Below, piece by piece: positions 22,875-35,382 of a stretch of 64,000 nucleotides of DNA (its first letter is position 1; each line of letters opens with the position of its first letter). The translations under genes were made by a program, and so were the position numbers. Under the pieces are notes generated by a model. The model saw nothing but the letters and a program-made list of their open reading frames with translations. It had not been told where the DNA came from and did not search any database. Origin of the DNA: Strongyloides papillosus. Its lineage: Eukaryota > Nematoda > Chromadorea > Rhabditida > Strongyloididae. The stretch spans positions 3,906,001 through 3,970,000 of the forward strand of contig SRSI01000050.1 of the NCBI GenBank assembly GCA_005656395.1, written 5' to 3'.

Positions 22875-24327
22875 ATGTATTCTTATGGATCTCATGATGT
22901 TGATGTACCTTCTCAGGAATCTATTAATCTATTTTGGGATGATCAACTTAATCAAAGATTGTACCTGATTTTTTTATATTTTTCTAATTCATTGTCTCCA
23001 GAAGAGTTTGATTTAGTTGCTAATGAAGAAGATAAAAATAATAAAAGTAGCGTAATTATAAAACAGCCATTTTATGAAAAACATTACCATCAAATATTTC
23101 AATATACCGATGTATCATTATCACCTAACACCGCATATTTCCTAATAAATAGGATATTTCGTCTTATTAATCCAAATAAAGCTGAAAGTTTAGAATTTCC
23201 AGAAGAGTATAATTACAACAACTCAATTACTTTTGATGTTTTTATATATCTCATTAGAATATTTTTTAATGATCGTGTAAGCCTTGAACCAGCAGTAGAT
23301 AAAGTTTATGAACGTTTTGTTATTCAAATAATTTATAAAGTAAGAGTGATAATCAAAGATAATTAGTTATCTTATTTTAAGGGCTTTGTTCTTTGTGAAA
23401 AAGTGAGAAAAAAATCTTCTTGTATCCCGATAAATTTATTTTCATCAACATCAAAAGTTTACTGGTGTACAATATTACCCGGTTCAATTTTTTTATGGGA
23501 ACTAACGAAAAACCCATCTCCATCAAAAAGACATTTCATTAAACTAACAACGAACACAGATATTCCTCAAACATCATTTTTTAAGGAAGATCGATTTGAA
23601 TTTACCATTAAAATTCATTTTCAATCATCATGTGATACCTATCATTTCGCACATTTTGACGAATTATGTTCAAAAAAAATAATAGAATCCATTCGTCTTT
23701 CAGTTGACTGTATAAATAGAGATGAATTGACAAAGTTTGATATGAGTAATGCTGAGGTGACAGAATGTAAAAAACAAAAAAATAAATTAATGACATGGAA
23801 AACTGCATTAGAATTGGAAAATGAAAGATTAACAAAGGTTTTGGTGGAGGAAAGAGAAAAATTAAGAGATGAGGAGATCGTAAGAGCTATGACTACAAGA
23901 ATGTTATTTGACGAACAGGATAAAGTTGAAATTCTAAAAAATGAAGTAATCGAATTACGAAAAATAATTGATAATCAAAATTCGGATGGTAAACATTTGC
24001 ATAATAAGAATTTTTCATTGAAAAAGAAAAAGAAGCATTTTTTTAAAAAAAGATATAAAAAGTAATTTAATATTTTACGTTAGGGTAAATCTAATTTTTT
24101 ATTGTAGAAAAAAGAGTGATATTAATGATACCAATGTTTTATCAATTATTAGTACATCTGACTTTGAAGATGAATTGAACGATATGGTATTAGAAGTTCC
24201 TTGCAAAGAAATCTCAGACGACTTCTCGGTGGGAGATACTTTTACAAATATAAACATTGGTTCACGGGTCAAAGAAACAGTGGTTTCAAGTTTAACGTCA
24301 TCTTACATGTCAAATTGTTCATATTAA
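22875..24327 (+). CDS. SWAP-70/DEF6-like protein (PH domain plus coiled coil)
   Basis: Three exons, 22875-23339, 23382-24061 and 24108-24327 (introns 42 and 46 nt, phases 0 and 2), give 454 aa. An N-terminal helical region (1-150) occupies the place of the EF-hand-like part of SWAP-70. A PH-like segment begins at VYERFVIQIIYKGFVLC (about 143-159) with WCTILPGSIFLWEL at its beta strands, and ends near residue 265. A coiled coil follows (about 279-352) containing RDEEIVRAMTTRML, close to the conserved DEETVRKLQARLL motif of SWAP-70/DEF6. The tail has a Lys-rich patch and then an acidic Ser/Thr region. Family members bind phosphoinositides and act on Rac and actin. The match is by motif order rather than strong identity. 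Confidence 0.6.
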
Positions 24328-25569
24328 GTTTATTGGTCAATTAAAATAAATTGATATGATAATAATATAAAAAAGTGCCACCAGTGATAGTTTACAGTTA
24401 AAATACCATTTACAAATGATAAAAACATTTTATCTTTCTAATCATGTGTGCTCATTTATACAATATATTATTTTATAGCTTAGACATATTTACACATTGA
24501 CTAATTCTCTATTAATATATATTTTATCACTATCTTTTTTTAATTTTCAACACTTGTTTACTTGTTTAATAAAATAATAAATATTTTATATCAAATATAC
24601 GTCATTATATCTTGGTGATTTTAATGAATACGTTCAATAACACTATAAAATAAACAGACAAATAAATTATCTTTTTTGATATTCATACTATGCTGTTTAT
24701 CCGAATCAAACACTTTGATCACCGCCGACGCAAGTATTTTTTTTAATTATCAAAAATAGACCTTAGTAAACTCTGTTTAAGAAAGAGACAGAAAAATGAT
24801 GACATTGTGACTGGAAAGGACTATAAATAACCTGGAATGTCGTGGATAATATCATTATATTATTTTTAACACGTACTAATCAATTTATTATAGAATCATC
24901 AAATAAAAATCAGGAGTTTTACTGGTTGGAATTTAGAAGATATTAAAGAAGATTCTAAGGTAATTAACTAATTATTGTTCTTATTTATTTTATTGTTATT
25001 AAAGATCGATAAGACCAATAAAAATATTTTACTCCTTTATTTAATGAAAATTCTTAAGCAATTATTATGAAATTTTTTTCTATTGTGCAAATATAGATTA
25101 TTAAAAGATAATTTCTTGAATTTCCAAATATGGAAATTTTTTGGAGCCATTTGTCTCGAAATTTAACTGTAAAGACTTGCATCATCTGAAATATCGAGGT
25201 CTTCTCTTTAAAAACATTTCAATATAAAGTAAAGAAGAAAGTGATGACATATCAATTGTCATCATATTAAGTCTATATAAACCCCCATTTTTTTATAATC
25301 CTTACATTCGTAATCTATCTTTGTTACGTATTGTCCTTCCGTTTTTAAAATAAAGACTTTTATTCTGATAAGCAGGCGCCACAACAACTAACTAATATCG
25401 TTATTATTTTTCTATAATATCAAATTTCCTGTACATTTTTGGAGTAATTAAAATTAACTACGAAAGATTTTATGCATATTCTAGAATCTTCTTAAACTTT
25501 TTAATAGTAGACAGAATTGATACATTCATGCATACACTCAGAACGGAATTCTTGTCTTCAAGGTGATGG
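24328..25569. other. Intergenic, AT-rich
   Basis: No coding gene found. Around 24896-24959 there is an acceptor-like TTATTATAG and, after about 60 nt, a donor-like AAG|GTAATT, so a 5' untranslated exon is possible, but no downstream coding exon was seen. Confidence 0.35.
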
Positions 25570-25667
25570 GTAAAACTACACTGGGCCTTATTGGGCTAAT
25601 AGGTATTTACCTATATATCGAAGGGGGGTAAATACATACTAACCCAAAAAGCCTAGTGTAACTTTAC
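25570..25667. repeat. 98-nt imperfect hairpin
   Basis: Arms of about 41 nt (25570-25611 and 25627-25667) pair with few mismatches: GTAAAACTACACTGGGCCTT at the left and AGTGTAACTTTAC at the right, around a 15-nt loop. It could be a very small inverted-repeat element or a microRNA-like hairpin. Confidence 0.6.
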
Positions 25668-25785
25668 ACAAGATGATGATTTCATGTATTTTGTGTGCGA
25701 GCACAGGAGACTTTTACGAAAGGAGATTTTTTGTTGTCTTATAAAGTTGATTCTTTAGTTACATCATTTTTTCTCTCATTGTTTT

Positions 25786-26000
25786 GCAATATTCTTTTTT
25801 TATTCACTGAATATTCATTTTTTTGAGCAAAATCAAGTTGCAATTTTAGCTCATAAATTAAAGTAAAGAAAATGTTATTAATCAGAGATTTTAATAAAAA
25901 CTATTTTCGACATTAAATGGGAAAAATATGCCCTTAAAACGGTAAAAAATATATTTGTTTGGTACACGGTTATAATAACTAAGTATTGCTGCTTTTATAG
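25786..26000. repeat. Direct repeat flanking the chemoreceptor array, left copy
   Basis: A segment of about 215 nt that recurs in the same orientation at about 33778-33990; both contain AATATATTTGTTTGGTACA. The two copies bracket the three-copy receptor array. Confidence 0.6.
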
Positions 26001-26439
26001 GGTACAGTAAGACTCCACTTACTAATTAAAAAGACGGTAGAGTTTATATATATAAGGGTATAAATTCTACCATAGGTAGAGATTATATAACCTCGAATTT
26101 GAAGAATCCAAAAGTATTTTTGTCAATAGAAGTGTTTGTGGCAGAGCTCAAGATTATACTCACATAATCTCCATTAAAAGATTGCAACATGAATTAATAT
26201 GTTGAAATTTACGACTATTCTCAAAAATATGGACAATGTAAAGAATACGGCAAATGTGTTAAAGCACTTTGTTTTTATCATATTTTTTATATTTTTATTC
26301 TATCGAAATTACTGTTTATTTGTATTGTATAGTGATTTCTAATTTAAAATAAAATTATAAAATAAAGTTTTACGAATTACAATAGTTTTGATATTTTATT
26401 TTCCTTTAATGGATAATCTTTATTATAAGACTCTAAATT

Positions 26440-27472
26440 TTACACTACTAAAGATTTTTGTTGATTAAATTTAAATGTATTATCAGTTTTTATTGTTACT
26501 ACGTTTGTTACTTTGTTAACAACTATATTACTTGTTCTTTTAAATACTGTATTTCTGATATCTTTTATGAAGATTATGGAGAATAAAATATTCGAAACTA
26601 AACTAAAGGCTGTAAGTCCATCCAAAATCCGCCAAACGATATATATATTGTGACCAGCTTCAAGTAGTTAAAATTGATAATTATTAATAAGTAAACTTAC
26701 TTGACTTAAGATAAAAAAAGAAAAGAGTTGAGGGCCATTGTCCAAAAAAGGGTTGAAGTGTTTGAATAATTAAATTGATAAAAATTGTCTTGTTTTCATT
26801 TTGATTAGATTTTGAATTTGGAGAAGTTGATACTTGTGAATTTAGGCGTTTAATCATGAAAAAGTTAATAATTCCAACGATTAATGGAACCACCAAAACA
26901 AAATAATGCATAAATCCAGTAATTTGACTAACTGTAGATGATGCTGGACTTTTAGTTAATGCACATATCTCATCGGGTACCCATTTAATGTCTGATTGAA
27001 AAAACGTTGTATAAAAACTCATAAATGATGGAAAATGGAAAAAAATAGAAGCTGCAAATGCGATACATTTTTGAAGTTTATTTCTTGAGATCAAAATAAA
27101 GTATCTTTCAACTGTAAAAAACAAAGGGATTGTAACTAGAAATGTTAGGAAGATCCCTTGTATGCTTCGAATATAAAAACATATATTTACATTTATCAAT
27201 CCTTCGTTATGGTATACACTTAAATAAAAAGTAAAAAGTGCTAAACTAGTAACAATACATATTATATTTAATATATTGAAAACTAAGACTGTCCTTTTCA
27301 ATATTTGCCTATTTTTGAATGCTGTACTTGCCAATATAGCATATAAAAAATATAGATTTGGTATAAGAGCAATTGACATCGAAATTTCATTTTGGATTGC
27401 AGCAAAATAGTAGTCTCTGTTAATAGGATAAAATTCTTCTTCTAGAGCAAATAAAACTGAATTGTTAGACAT
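26440..27472 (-). CDS. Serpentine 7TM chemoreceptor-like GPCR, copy A
   Basis: Two exons, 26701-27472 and 26440-26657 (intron 43 nt, GTAAGT..TTGAAG, phase 1), give 329 aa. About seven hydrophobic helices are visible. TM1 is near residues 27-50, TM3 follows ICFYIRSIQGIFLTF, an ERYF motif near 124-127 takes the place of DRY, and TM7 is encoded mainly by exon 2 (GLTAFSLVSNILFSIIF). It resembles the nematode serpentine (sr) families by size and layout; I cannot assign the subfamily. Such receptors are expected in sensory neuron cilia or in specific parasite stages. It is one of three tandem copies. Confidence 0.75.
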
Positions 27473-29137
27473 TGTTACAAGTTAAAGTGACAAAATTAAA
27501 TGATGATTTCGTTATTTCCATATTTTTTAATTTATAAATTAAAAAAAGTTGTAAAAACTCATCCGTACTGCACCCGTCAAAATGATAACCTTACTTTATT
27601 TAATTGCTTCCGTTAGAAAAAAAATCTTCTAGAAGAATGATAAGGACCATCCATAAACAAAAAGGATTAATCCGCTTTATGCACTAATCATTGCAATTAC
27701 CAAGAGTGATAATATAAAACTTGTTTACCAAGGTATATATGTAAAAAATAAAAGTAAAGGTAATCTTAAAAAGTTTTTTAGTTCATTTCAATAATAAAAA
27801 AAAGCGGATATGAAGAATGATAAGGGTAGCTGGTGAAATTTCAAAGATTAAAAACTTAACTTTGCTCGAAATAACCGAAGATAGATGTAGAACAACAAGA
27901 AATGAATTCTTTTAGAAGTATTTGCTTTTGTTATTCAAGATCAGAATTTAAATGCGTTGTTTTATGTTGTTTAAATACTTATCGCTCTTGCCTTTTTTGA
28001 CTTCATCATCAATTTTGAATAGTTAATGGTATCGTTAACAGAATGGAAATTGTCTCTATACCAAACTAAAACTTTTTATCAAGTTTATTCTCAAAAGTTT
28101 ATGTAACATTAGATATTAATTATCTTTCGAATAACTGACGATTCATTCTTAATAACGCTTAATTTTAGTTTAAGTATATTAATTCTCAACTTAGAACGAT
28201 CGCTTGTTCTTGGGTAAGCAAAATGGCTTTTTATAAAAACATACAAAATATGGATAAGCAAAAAAAATTTTTTTTATTTCTTACTAACTTATTTTTGGTT
28301 ATTCCAATGTATTCACTTCACACACGAATATGAACTTCACAGCGACCTTTACCCTAATAAAGTTTAAAAAAAAAAGATGAAAATTAGATTGCCTCGTGGT
28401 TACCTATGGACAAGCGATTGTCCATCGTCTCTACCAAGTAGAACGTTTAAGTTGATTGATGTATCCGTGGTCATGAAATACATGAAGGTATAAATATTAG
28501 AGTATAACATAAAACCATCAAGGGAATTTTACAAAATGTACTCCAAGTACGCATCAACCTTCATATTGATGTTTCTAACAATATTTTAAATGTAATTAAA
28601 TGGCGAAAGTCGAGGGTATTTAATGAAGGAAAGTGATTTGTGTTAGTGAAAATGAGTGCGGAGTCAAGCCAAGATATTCCACATCAACTACATGTAATGT
28701 TGGGGATTCAGTGGTTGCCAACAGTTGTATGTCATCTTACTTCGAATGTAATGAAGACAACATATTCAAATTTAACACTTGTTATAGTAATGGTTTTTCC
28801 AAATAATCAAAAGTATTTATGTTAATAGAAGTATTTGTGGCAGTGCTCAAGATTTAGTCACAAAAACCTCCATTAAAAGATTAAAAAATAATTTAACATG
28901 TTGAGAGTTACGACTGTTCTTAAGAATATAGACGATATAATGAATATGGGAAATATGTTATAGTACTTTGTTCTTACCTTAGTTTATATATTTTTATTCT
29001 ATCGAAATTACTGTTTATTTGTATTGTAATAGTGAATTCTATTTTAAATAAATTATATAATAAAGTCTTACGAATTACAATAGTTTTAATATTTTATTTT
29101 TCTTTAATGGATAATCTTTATTGTAAGACTTTAAATT
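27473..29137. repeat. Spacer part of tandem receptor unit A/B
   Basis: This spacer is repeated at about 30168-31828 and partly at 32858-33600. Unit period, ATG to ATG, is 2695 then 2690 nt. A plus-strand frame in unit B (30509-30712) is broken in unit A by indels, so it is not a conserved gene. The spacer contains a MITE-like segment (28201-28420). Confidence 0.6.
28201..28420 (-). repeat. Truncated copy of the CGCTTGTC/GACAAGCG core repeat, unit A
   Basis: It runs from CGCTTGTTCTTGGGTAAGC to TGGACAAGCGATTGTCC. Its reverse complement matches the 272-bp cores at 39008 and 58055, sharing TTAGGGTAaaGGTcGCTGT-type sequence and TAAGTTAGTAA. Confidence 0.6.
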
Positions 29138-30167
29138 TTACACTACTAAAGATTTTTGTTGATTAAATTTAAATGTATTATCAGTTTTTATTGTTACTAC
29201 GTTTGCTACTTTGTTAACTATATTACTTGTCCTTTTAAATACTGTATTTCTGACATCTTTTATGAAGATGATGGAAAATAAAATATTCGAAACTAAACTA
29301 AAGGCTGTAAGTCCATCCAATATCCGCCAAACGATGTATATATTGTGACCAGCTTCAATTAGTTAAAATAAATAGTTATTAATAAGTAAACTTACTTGAC
29401 TTAAGATAAAAAAAGAAAAGAGTTGAGGGCCATTGTCCAAAAAAAGGTTGAAATGTTTGAATAATTAAATTGATAAAAATTGTCTTGTTTTCATTTTGTT
29501 TAGATTTTGAACTTGGAGAGATTGGTGCTTGTGAATTCAGGCGTTTAATCATGAAAAAGTTAATAATTCCAACGATTAATGGAACCACCAATACAAAATA
29601 ATTCAAAATTCCAGTAATTTGATTAACTGTTGATGATGTTGAACTTTTAGTTAATGCACATATTTGATTGGGTACCCATTCAATGTCTGATTGAAAAAAC
29701 GTTGTAGCTAAACTCATTAATGATGAAAAATTGAAAAAAATAGAAACTGCAAATGCGATACATTTTTGAAGATTATTGTTTGATATCACGATAAAGTATC
29801 TTTCAACTGTAAAAAACAAAGGAATTGTAACTAGAAATGTTAGGAATATCCCTTGTATGCTTCGCATATAAAAACATATATTTACGTTTATCAATCCTTC
29901 GTTATGGTATACACCTAAATAATAAGTAAAAACTGTTAAACTAGCGACAATAGACATTATATTTAATATGTTGAAAACTAAGACTGTCCTTTTCAATATT
30001 TTCCTATTTTTGAATGCTGTACTTGTCAATATAGCATATAAAAAATATAGATTTGGTATAAGAGCAATTGACATCGAAATTTCATTTTGGATTGCAGCAA
30101 AATAGTAGTTTCTGTTAATAGGATAAAATTCTTCTTCTAGAGCAAATAAAATTGAATTGTTTGACAT
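29138..30167 (-). CDS. Serpentine 7TM chemoreceptor-like GPCR, copy B
   Basis: Two exons, 29396-30167 and 29138-29352 (intron 43 nt, phase 1), give 328 aa. It is very similar to copy A over the whole length, with intact frame and splice sites. Differences cluster in TM2-TM4 (for example TYYLGVYHNEG against TFYLSVYHNEG) and in the extracellular stretch before TM5 (SDIEWVPNQICALTKS against SDIKWVPDEICALTKS). That pattern is typical of recently duplicated receptors diverging in the ligand-facing parts. Exon 2 encodes TM7 and a polar tail rich in Thr, Asn and Lys. Confidence 0.75.
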
Positions 30168-30890
30168 TGTTACAAGTTAAAGTGACAAAATTAAATGATG
30201 ATTTCGTTATTTCCTTTTTTTTTGAATTTATAATTTAAAAAAAGTTGTAAAAACTCATCCGTACTGCACCCGTCAAAATGATAACCTTACTTTATTTAAT
30301 TGCTTCCGATAAAAAAAAAATCTTCTAGAAGAGTGATAAGGACCATCCATAAACAAAAAAGATTAATCCACTTTATGCACTAATCATTGCAATTACTAAG
30401 AGTGATTATATATAAAACTTGCTTACCAAGGTGTATATGTAAAAAATAAAAGTAATCTTTAAAAGGTTTTTAGTTTGTTTCAAGAACAAAAAAGAGAGGA
30501 TATGAAGAATGATAAGGGTAGCCGAGGAAATTTCAAAGATTAAAAACTTAACTTTGTTTGAAGTAACCAAGATAGATGTAGAACAACAAGAAATGAATTC
30601 TTTAGAAGTATTTGCTTATGTTATTCGAGATCAGAATTTAAATGTATTGTTTCATGTTGTTTTTATACTTATTGTTCTTGCCTTTTTTGACTTCATCATC
30701 AATATTGAATAGTTAATGGTATCGTTAACAGAATGGAAATTGTCTCTATACCAAACTAAAACTTTTTATCAAGTTTATTCTTAAAGGTTTATGTAACATT
30801 AGATATTAATTATCTTTCGAATAACTGACAATTCATTCTTAATAACACTTAATTTTGGTTTAAGTATATTAGTTCTCAACTTAGAACGAT

Positions 30891-31107
30891 CGCTTGTTCT
30901 TGGGTAAGCAAAATGGCTTTTTTTAAAAACATACATAATATGGATAAACAAAAAAATTTTTTTTTATTCTTTACTAACTTATTTTTGGTTATTCCAATGT
31001 ATTCACTTTACACACGAATATGAACTTCACAGCGATCCTTACCCTAATAAAGTTTAAAAAAAAAGATGAAAATTAGATTGCCTCGTGGTTACCTATGGAC
31101 AAGCGAT
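30891..31107 (-). repeat. Truncated copy of the CGCTTGTC/GACAAGCG core repeat, unit B
   Basis: Same element as at 28201-28420, at the equivalent place in the next tandem unit. In unit C only its first bases survive (about 33591-33605), where homology to the units ends. Confidence 0.6.
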
Positions 31108-31828
31108 TGTCCATCGTCTCTACCAAGTAGAACGGTTGAGTTGATTGATGTATCTGTGGTCATGAAATACACGAAGGTACAAATATTAGAGTATAACATA
31201 AAACCATCGAGGGAATTTTACAAAATGTACTCCAAGTACGCATCAACTTTCATATTGATGTTTCTAACAATATTTTAAATTTAATTAAACGGGGGAAATC
31301 GAGGGTATTTGACGAAGCAATATTAATTTGTGTTAGTGAAAATGAGTGCGGAGTTAAACCAAGTTATTCAACGTCAACTACGTATGATGTTGGAGATTTA
31401 AAGGTTACCAACAATTGTATGTCATATGATTTCGAATGTAATGAAGACAACATATTCAAACTTAACACTTGTTATAGTAATGGTTTTTCCGAATAATCAA
31501 AAGTATTTATGTTAAAAGAAGAACTTGTGGCAGTGCTCAAGATGTAGTCACAAAAATTTCCATTTAAAAAATAAAAAATAGTTTAACATGTTGAGACTTA
31601 CGACTGTTCTTAAGAATATGGACGATATATTGAATATAGGAAATATGTTATAGTACTTTGTTTTTACCATATTTTATATATTTTTATTCTATCGAAATTA
31701 CTGTTTATTTTGTATTGTAATAGTGATTTCTATTTTAAATAAATTTTAAAATAAAGTTTTACGAATTACAATAGTTTTAATATTTTATTTTTCTTTTATG
31801 GATAATCTTTATTATAAGACTTTAAATT

Positions 31829-32857
31829 TTACACTACTAAAGATTTTTGTTGATTAAATTTTAATGTATTATCAGTTTTTATTGTTACTACGTTTGCTAC
31901 TTTGTTAACTATATTACTTGTCCTTTTAAATACTGTATTTCTGACATCTTTTATGAAGATGATGGAAAATAAAATATTCGAAACTAAACTAAAGGCTGTA
32001 AGTCCATCCAATATCCGCCAAACGATGTATATATTGTGACCAGCTTCAATTAGTTAAAATAAATAGTTATTAATAAGTAAACTTACTTGACTTAAGATAA
32101 AAAAAGAAAAGAGTTGAGGGCCATTGTCCAAAAAAAGGTTGAAATGTTTGAATAATTAAATTGATAAAAATTGTCTTGTTTTCATTTTGTTTAGATTTTG
32201 AACTTGGAGAGATTGGTGCTTGTGAATTCAGGCGTTTAATCATGAAAAAGTTAATAATTCCAACGATTAATGGAACCACCAAAACAAAATAATGCATAAA
32301 TCCAGTAATTTGACTAACTGTAGATGATGCTGGACTTTTAGTTAATGCACATATCTCATCGGGTACCCATTTAATGTCTGATTGAAAAAACGTTGTATAA
32401 AAACTCATAAATGATGAAAAATTGAAAAAAATAGAAACTGCAAATGCGATACATTTTTGAAGATTATTGTTTGATATCACGATAAAGTATCTTTCAACTG
32501 TAAAAAACAAAGGAATTGTAACTAGAAATGTTAGGAATATTCCTTGTATGCTTCGCATATAAAAACATATATTTACGTTTATCAACCCTTCGTTATGGTA
32601 TACACTTAAATAATAAGTAAAAACTATTAAACTAGTGACAATAGACATTATATTTAATATGTTGAAAACTAAGACTGTCCTCTTCAATATTTTCCTTTTT
32701 TGAATGCTGTACTTGTCAAAATAGCAGATAAAAAATATAGATTTGGTATAAGAGCAATTGACATCGAAATTTCATTTTGGATTGCAGCAAAATAGTAGTC
32801 TCTGTTAATAGGATAAAATTCTTCTTCTAGAGCAAATAAAACTGAATTGTTAGACAT
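31829..32857 (-). pseudogene. Serpentine 7TM chemoreceptor-like GPCR, copy C, one-base frameshift
   Basis: Same two-exon layout as copies A and B (32087-32857 and 31829-32043), but exon 1 is 771 nt instead of 772. In the plus-strand text, TTTTCCTATTTTTGAATG of copy B reads TTTTCCTTTTTTGAATG here (about 32690-32700). This breaks the frame between TM1 and TM2 while everything downstream stays open. Its 3' half is nearly identical to copy B up to about 32275, then copy A-like at 32280-32410 (HYF/HAF region, SDIKWVPDEICALTKS), then B-like again, suggesting gene conversion. It may be a young pseudogene, or the deletion may be a sequencing error in a homopolymer. Confidence 0.7.
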
Positions 32858-33777
32858 TATTACAAGTTAAAGTGACAAAATTAAATGATGATTTCGTTGT
32901 TTTCATATTTTTATATAATTTATAAATAAAAAAAAATTGTAAAAATTCATCCGTACTGCACCCGTCAAAATAATAACCTTACTTTATTTAATTACTTCCG
33001 TTTGAAAAAAAAATCTTCTTTAAGAGCGATAATGGCTATCCATAGAAAAAAAAATTAAGCCGGTTTATGTAATAATAATTTAAATTAATGGGATGATTAT
33101 ATATAATTTGCTTACCAAAGTGGATATGTAAAAAATGAAAGTAAAAGTAATCTTTGAAAGTTCTTTAGTTCATTTCAAGAACAAAAAAAAGAGGATATGA
33201 AGAATGATAAGGGTAGCCGGGAAACTTTCAGAGATTATACATCCAACTTCGTTTGAAATAACTAAGATAAATGTAGAACAACAAGAAAATATTTCTTTTG
33301 GATGTATTTTGCTATTGCTATTCGAGATCAGAATTTAAATGCATTGTTTCATGTTGTTTTAATACTTATCGTTCCTGCCTTTTTTTGACTTCATCACCAA
33401 TAATAAATAGCTAATGGTATCGTTAACAGAATGGAAATTATTTCTATACCAAGCTCTAACTTTATTATAAGCTTTTTTTCAAGATTTTATGTAACACCGG
33501 ATATTTACTCATCTTACGAATAACTGACCATTCTTTCCTAATCACGCTTAATTCTGATTTTTAGAATGCTATTTCTTAACTTAAAATGACCGCTTGTTCT
33601 TGGGCATCAAAATTAAATCCATTTTGTGCTATTTTTGTGCTTACAACATGCCTTTGACATTATGCCTTTTTCTACTCTACGGGAAATTAGAGATTTCTTC
33701 AAAAATATTGGTTAGGTGCGCTAAAAATTTTATATACATAGGAAAAAAAGGATCATTTTTTGTCACACTGGTTTTGT

Positions 33778-33990
33778 AGTATTCATTTTTTATTTTATGA
33801 ATATTCAATTTTTTTTTAAAATTGAGTTATAGTTTTAATTCATGAGATTAAATAAAAAAAATGTTACTAATAAGAGATTTGAATAAAAACTTATTTTTGG
33901 CACTTTATGGAAAAATGTGTTATTACAACGGTAAATAATATATTTGTTTGGTACATGGTTATAATAGGCAAGTATTATCGCTTTTATTAT
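33778..33990. repeat. Direct repeat flanking the chemoreceptor array, right copy
   Basis: Matches 25786-26000 in the same orientation with scattered differences. Confidence 0.6.
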
Positions 33991-34082
33991 GTTATTAACG
34001 AAACACAAAATTGTTTTTGCTTTTAATTTCTAACAAAAACAATGATATTCACTAAAAATAATGCCAAAAAATCGTAAAAGTA

Positions 34083-35382
34083 CACACATAAAAAAGGACA
34101 AATTTTGAAATTATATCTATAATGCAAAAAAATGTCCCACCATTTTAAAAAATTGAATATTATTCAAATTTAAAAAATATCAGGCGATAGGAAAAATTTT
34201 TAAACAACGCAAAATATTAGGTTGTCGCTTACTTTTTGCCGTTTTTCACAAAAATATATATGTTTAACTTTTTAAATTAATGTAACTTTTTTTAATTTTG
34301 ATATTTTTATGACATTATGCTCACTTCGATCTTAACTTGTTTTTTATTTTCTAAAATATGATATTAAAAGTCAATTTCGTGTAACATTTTTGATGCTTTA
34401 ATAAGGATCATTATTCTAAACAATCTACTAACAACAAAAAGTTTAAAAATTTCATAAAAATAATAATGAAAAGCAATAATTATTTTCTCACAAAAAGTAT
34501 TTCAATAAAAATATTATTTTAATATTCGTTCTTATTTTAAATTTAAATATGTAAAAGTTATTTTTTTACTATAAATAAAAATCTATATTATTTTATAACT
34601 TTTCGTAAGTTTGATTTTTATAAGACATTATGAAAAAAAATTTAGAGTATCAAATGTGAAAATTTCATAAAATACAATTTATAGTAAAGTTAATTTTTAA
34701 TGTTAACTGGACTATATTCCTCAACGTTAAAGATCGGCCAGCCAACAACATATCGATGAACTTCCACGACAACAGAACAACTTTCTTAAAACTTTATTTC
34801 AAATTTATTTTTAGATTACAAGATATAAATATAAAAAAAAGCTAAACATAATATACATAATTATACGATATTAAGACACATTCAAAATTACCCTTTTCAG
34901 GCTTTTTAGCAATTTCCACCTCCTGGCTTGTTAGTAGATTTTAGTTGGCAAAATCAAAATAATCTTCTATTATAAGATCTTTCTTATTTATAGTCTTATT
35001 TATCATCAAATTTGAGGCCGCCGTACCTCCAATTAAATATAAATCATTTAATGATTTACTGTAATTTAAACTATTGAATAATATTAAAAAATGTACTGTA
35101 ATATGTTAAAAATGTTTTTTGTAAAAGTGTTTGTAAATTTACACAGAAATCAATTTTAACCTTGTATTTTAAAATGGATTGTAGAAAACAACTTATGTTC
35201 TAAAATAAAAATAATATACTAGAAAAATAGAAACTTATTTTAATAATTCTCTAAATATTGTTTTAATTTTCCATATACAAAATAATTGTGATAAAATTAG
35301 ACACAAATCAAGAAAATTCAAATTTATTTAGGTGGGACAAATTTGTTACATTTTATACAAACCTGTGTCCTTTTTTTGTGTG
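34083..35382. mobile_element. 1.3 kb TA-flanked inverted-repeat element (Tc1/mariner-like, degenerate)
   Basis: Ends are CACACATAAAAAAGGACA (left) and TGTCCTTTTTTTGTGTG (right), each bordered by TA (34081-34082, 35383-35384). Further in, TGTCCCACC (34134) and GGTGGGACA (35332) extend the inverted repeats to about 60 nt. TA duplications are typical of the Tc1/mariner superfamily. No transposase frame is open. A short minus-strand coding-like relic at about 34880-35040 (YLIGGTAASNLMINKTINKK) is unidentified. Confidence 0.5.

Noticed and set aside
30509..30712. 67-codon plus-strand frame in receptor unit B
   Set aside because: The same stretch in unit A has indels that break the frame, so it is not a conserved gene.
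31066..31278. 70-codon plus-strand frame
   Set aside because: It runs through the core repeat element; translation of repeat DNA.
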